Part shown: positions 51,414-52,828 of the stretch, piece after piece | Layout: each line of letters begins with the position of its first letter | Numbering within the stretch: the stretch's first letter is position 1 | Origin: Salegentibacter sp. 24 | Lineage (GTDB): Bacteria > Bacteroidota > Bacteroidia > Flavobacteriales > Flavobacteriaceae | Length of the DNA stretch: 52,828 nt | NCBI RefSeq assembly: GCF_004362395.1 | Contig: NZ_SNWE01000028.1 | Coordinates: 1-52,828 of the forward strand | Direction: 5' to 3' | Translations under genes and position numbers: made by a program | The notes under the pieces: generated by a model | What the model saw: the letters and a program-made list of their open reading frames with translations, nothing else | Database searches by the model: none | Told to the model about the DNA's origin: nothing

Positions 51414-52373
51414 TTATAAACCTAGTAATCCTAATAAAATAACTTCCAGATTTACTTCTGAATTTGCATCAACAGAAAACCCTAGAAGATCAATTTCCGA
51501 TTCGGAGGTTGCCTCTACCTCTCCCTTAAATTCAAGACTACCATCCTCGTCTTCATCTTTAAAAGAGGCGAAATGGAGTTCATAATCTCCTTCTTCAACA
51601 AAATAAATTCCAAAATCACCATTAGATTGGTCTACTTTGCTACTTCCCACCGCGTTCGCAAATAATACGCCTTCAGCATTTTTAGAAGTTTCTGCTTCAT
51701 CATAAGTGCCTTCTTCATAAGCAAAAACCAACATTGTTTCAGCATCGGTGGAACCAAAATCACTTACTGTACCGGTAATTGAACCGGCTTCTAGACTATT
51801 TACTGCTCTTATACTATGAGCAAGCTCACTATCACTTACAAAATGATATTCCCCTTCTGCATTAGTAACAATAGATTTTCTAAGATCAAAATCCAGGATT
51901 ATCTTGTTGTTATCATTTTCCTGAATGTCCACCTGATCTGCTATACTAATTTCTTGCGAAGTAGTAGCAAGTGCTTTTTTCTCACCATTTGTAGTTAACA
52001 CATAGTTACCTGGTGCTTCTCCTGAAGCATCTGTTTCATTATCCAGCATTAAACTAATTTCAGAGGTACTGCCACTTTCAAGTTTCAGGTCTCCTAATAG
52101 CTGGGTTTCTCCGTTTTGTAAACTACTAATATTCAAAGTAGTTTTTTCAAAATTTTCAATAGCCTTCCCATTCACCTTCACACCGCTAACAGTGATAAAT
52201 ACAGCATCAACTTCTGCATTGTCAATAGGTGCATCGGTTAGATAAATTTCAGAATTGTAGGTCTGCGCACCAGGTTCGTCAGTATCTAAATCATTGTCTT
52301 CTTCTGAACAAGAGACTACAAGCCCCATGCATAAAATTAAAACTCCCGTTTTGAACAAATACTTCAAATTCAT
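51414..52373 (-). CDS. DUF4382 domain lipoprotein
   Basis: This 319-residue lipoprotein has lipobox VVSC (Cys near 22) followed by SEEDNDLDTDE, an acidic patch fitting surface export. The DUF4382 domain begins near residue 40 with YLTDAPIDNAEVDAVFITVSGVKVN, the family signature, and runs to about 190. A C-terminal beta-sandwich (about 195-319, SITGTVSDFGSTDAETMLVFAYEE) resembles carboxypeptidase-regulatory-like domains. Its function is unknown, perhaps surface adhesion or sensing. Confidence 0.87.
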   Translation of the reverse strand: MNLKYLFKTGVLILCMGLVVSCSEEDNDLDTDEPGAQTYNSEIYLTDAPIDNAEVDAVFITVSGVKVNGKAIENFEKTTLNISSLQNGETQLLGDLKLESGSTSEISLMLDNETDASGEAPGNYVLTTNGEKKALATTSQEISIADQVDIQENDNNKIILDFDLRKSIVTNAEGEYHFVSDSELAHSIRAVNSLEAGSITGTVSDFGSTDAETMLVFAYEEGTYDEAETSKNAEGVLFANAVGSSKVDQSNGDFGIYFVEEGDYELHFASFKDEDEDGSLEFKGEVEATSESEIDLLGFSVDANSEVNLEVILLGLLGL

Positions 52374-52718
52374 AAGTGTTTAGTTTTTTGTTGTTTCACA
52401 CAACAGTTAGTAATTTATAGATTTGGTTTAGCGCATCCTGCGCAAGTAATTTTTCCCTATAAGACTCAGCTTTGTTATGATATGATATACTAACGGAGTT
52501 GAAGTAAGCCTATTATTCAAAAAATATGATTTACAATAGGTTTAACAATTCTTAAGGAATTTTTAAAAAATGGAAGTTCAGGTTTAGCAAGGACTTTGAA
52601 GTGTAGACCTTAAGTGTAAGGATATAATAAAAACGCCATGGTCCTATTGGGGATGGCCATCCTTAACTTTTTAAGCTACTTCTATAACATTTTACAGCCC
52701 CTCACTTTAGGGCAAAAA
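52374..52718. other. Gene-free interval before the rRNA operon end
   Basis: This interval of about 345 bases contains no credible gene. It holds a 12-base palindrome GGATGGCCATCC (near 52653-52664) and a short inverted repeat TTGT/ACAA near the lipoprotein start. No exact -7 box for the lipoprotein was found. Confidence 0.5.
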
Positions 52719-52750
52719 AAAGACCCTTACAGTTAACTGTAAGGGTCTTT
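52719..52750 (-). terminator. rRNA operon terminator
   Basis: A perfect 32-base palindrome (AAAGACCCTTACAGTT and its complement) is followed on the minus strand by a T-run. It lies 8 bases past the 5S gene and ends the rRNA operon that enters from the right. Confidence 0.93.
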
Positions 52751-52758
52751 AAAAAAAA

Positions 52759-52828
<70 letters not shown>

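Overview
The window looks like chromosome from a marine-type member of the Flavobacteriaceae (Bacteroidota; Gramella/Salegentibacter-like by general impression). It is AT-rich. Promoter -7 boxes of the TAnnTTTG type recur upstream of genes. Shine-Dalgarno sequences are mostly absent, lipoproteins carry acidic residues right after the lipobox Cys, and family-specific proteins occur (DUF4252, DUF6452/DUF6048, CCC-motif and DUF2752 pairs). This placement rests on sequence style and protein families only.

Layout. (1) 1-2193, read leftward: an ECF sigma factor, a putative anti-sigma protein and two DUF4252 proteins, closed by a strong terminator. Immediately downstream of it is the 5' end of a group II intron that runs off the left edge. 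(2) 2315-3796: an S41 protease lipoprotein. (3) 3881-10365: a complete cobalamin uptake locus. btuB and a BtuG-like propeller lipoprotein read leftward behind a cobalamin riboswitch; btuF-btuC-btuD read rightward. (4) 10362-21582: a Pel-type exopolysaccharide locus: pelF, pelG, a separate PelA-like glycosidase, an unrecognised polytopic membrane protein, and a 1334-residue protein joining a PelA-like deacetylase to a PelB-like TPR and outer-membrane barrel. A second glycosidase of the same superfamily, with its two halves in swapped order, is divergent. (5) 21655-52373: mostly housekeeping genes (rmuC, acyl-CoA thioesterase, SBF transporter, DUF423, carB, rpmH, cls, lytic transglycosylase, mtaB, osmC-like, cysteine desulfurase, Smr protein, rocD, rlmD, an RlmL-like methyltransferase, ZIP transporter, ackA-pta) mixed with small lipoproteins and membrane proteins. 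(6) 52374-52828: a gene-free stretch, an rRNA-operon terminator, and the 3' part of a 5S rRNA gene whose operon lies to the right.

The most interesting region is the Pel-type locus. PelF (cytosolic glycosyltransferase) and PelG (flippase-like transporter) identify the pathway, but the outer parts are rearranged relative to the Pseudomonas paradigm. The PelA hydrolase is a separate gene, the deacetylase is covalently joined to the export barrel, and no c-di-GMP receptor (PelD), PelE or PelC is present. That suggests a polymer made and exported without the usual c-di-GMP switch, with deacetylation physically coupled to outer-membrane passage.

Genes are tightly packed. Of nine convergent pairs, four overlap at their stop codons (three by exactly 4 bases). 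Several -7 boxes lie so close to the start codon that the mRNA should be leaderless or nearly so. rpmH (52 aa) is encoded at 28456-28614. No tRNA, CRISPR array, transposase or prophage was seen.
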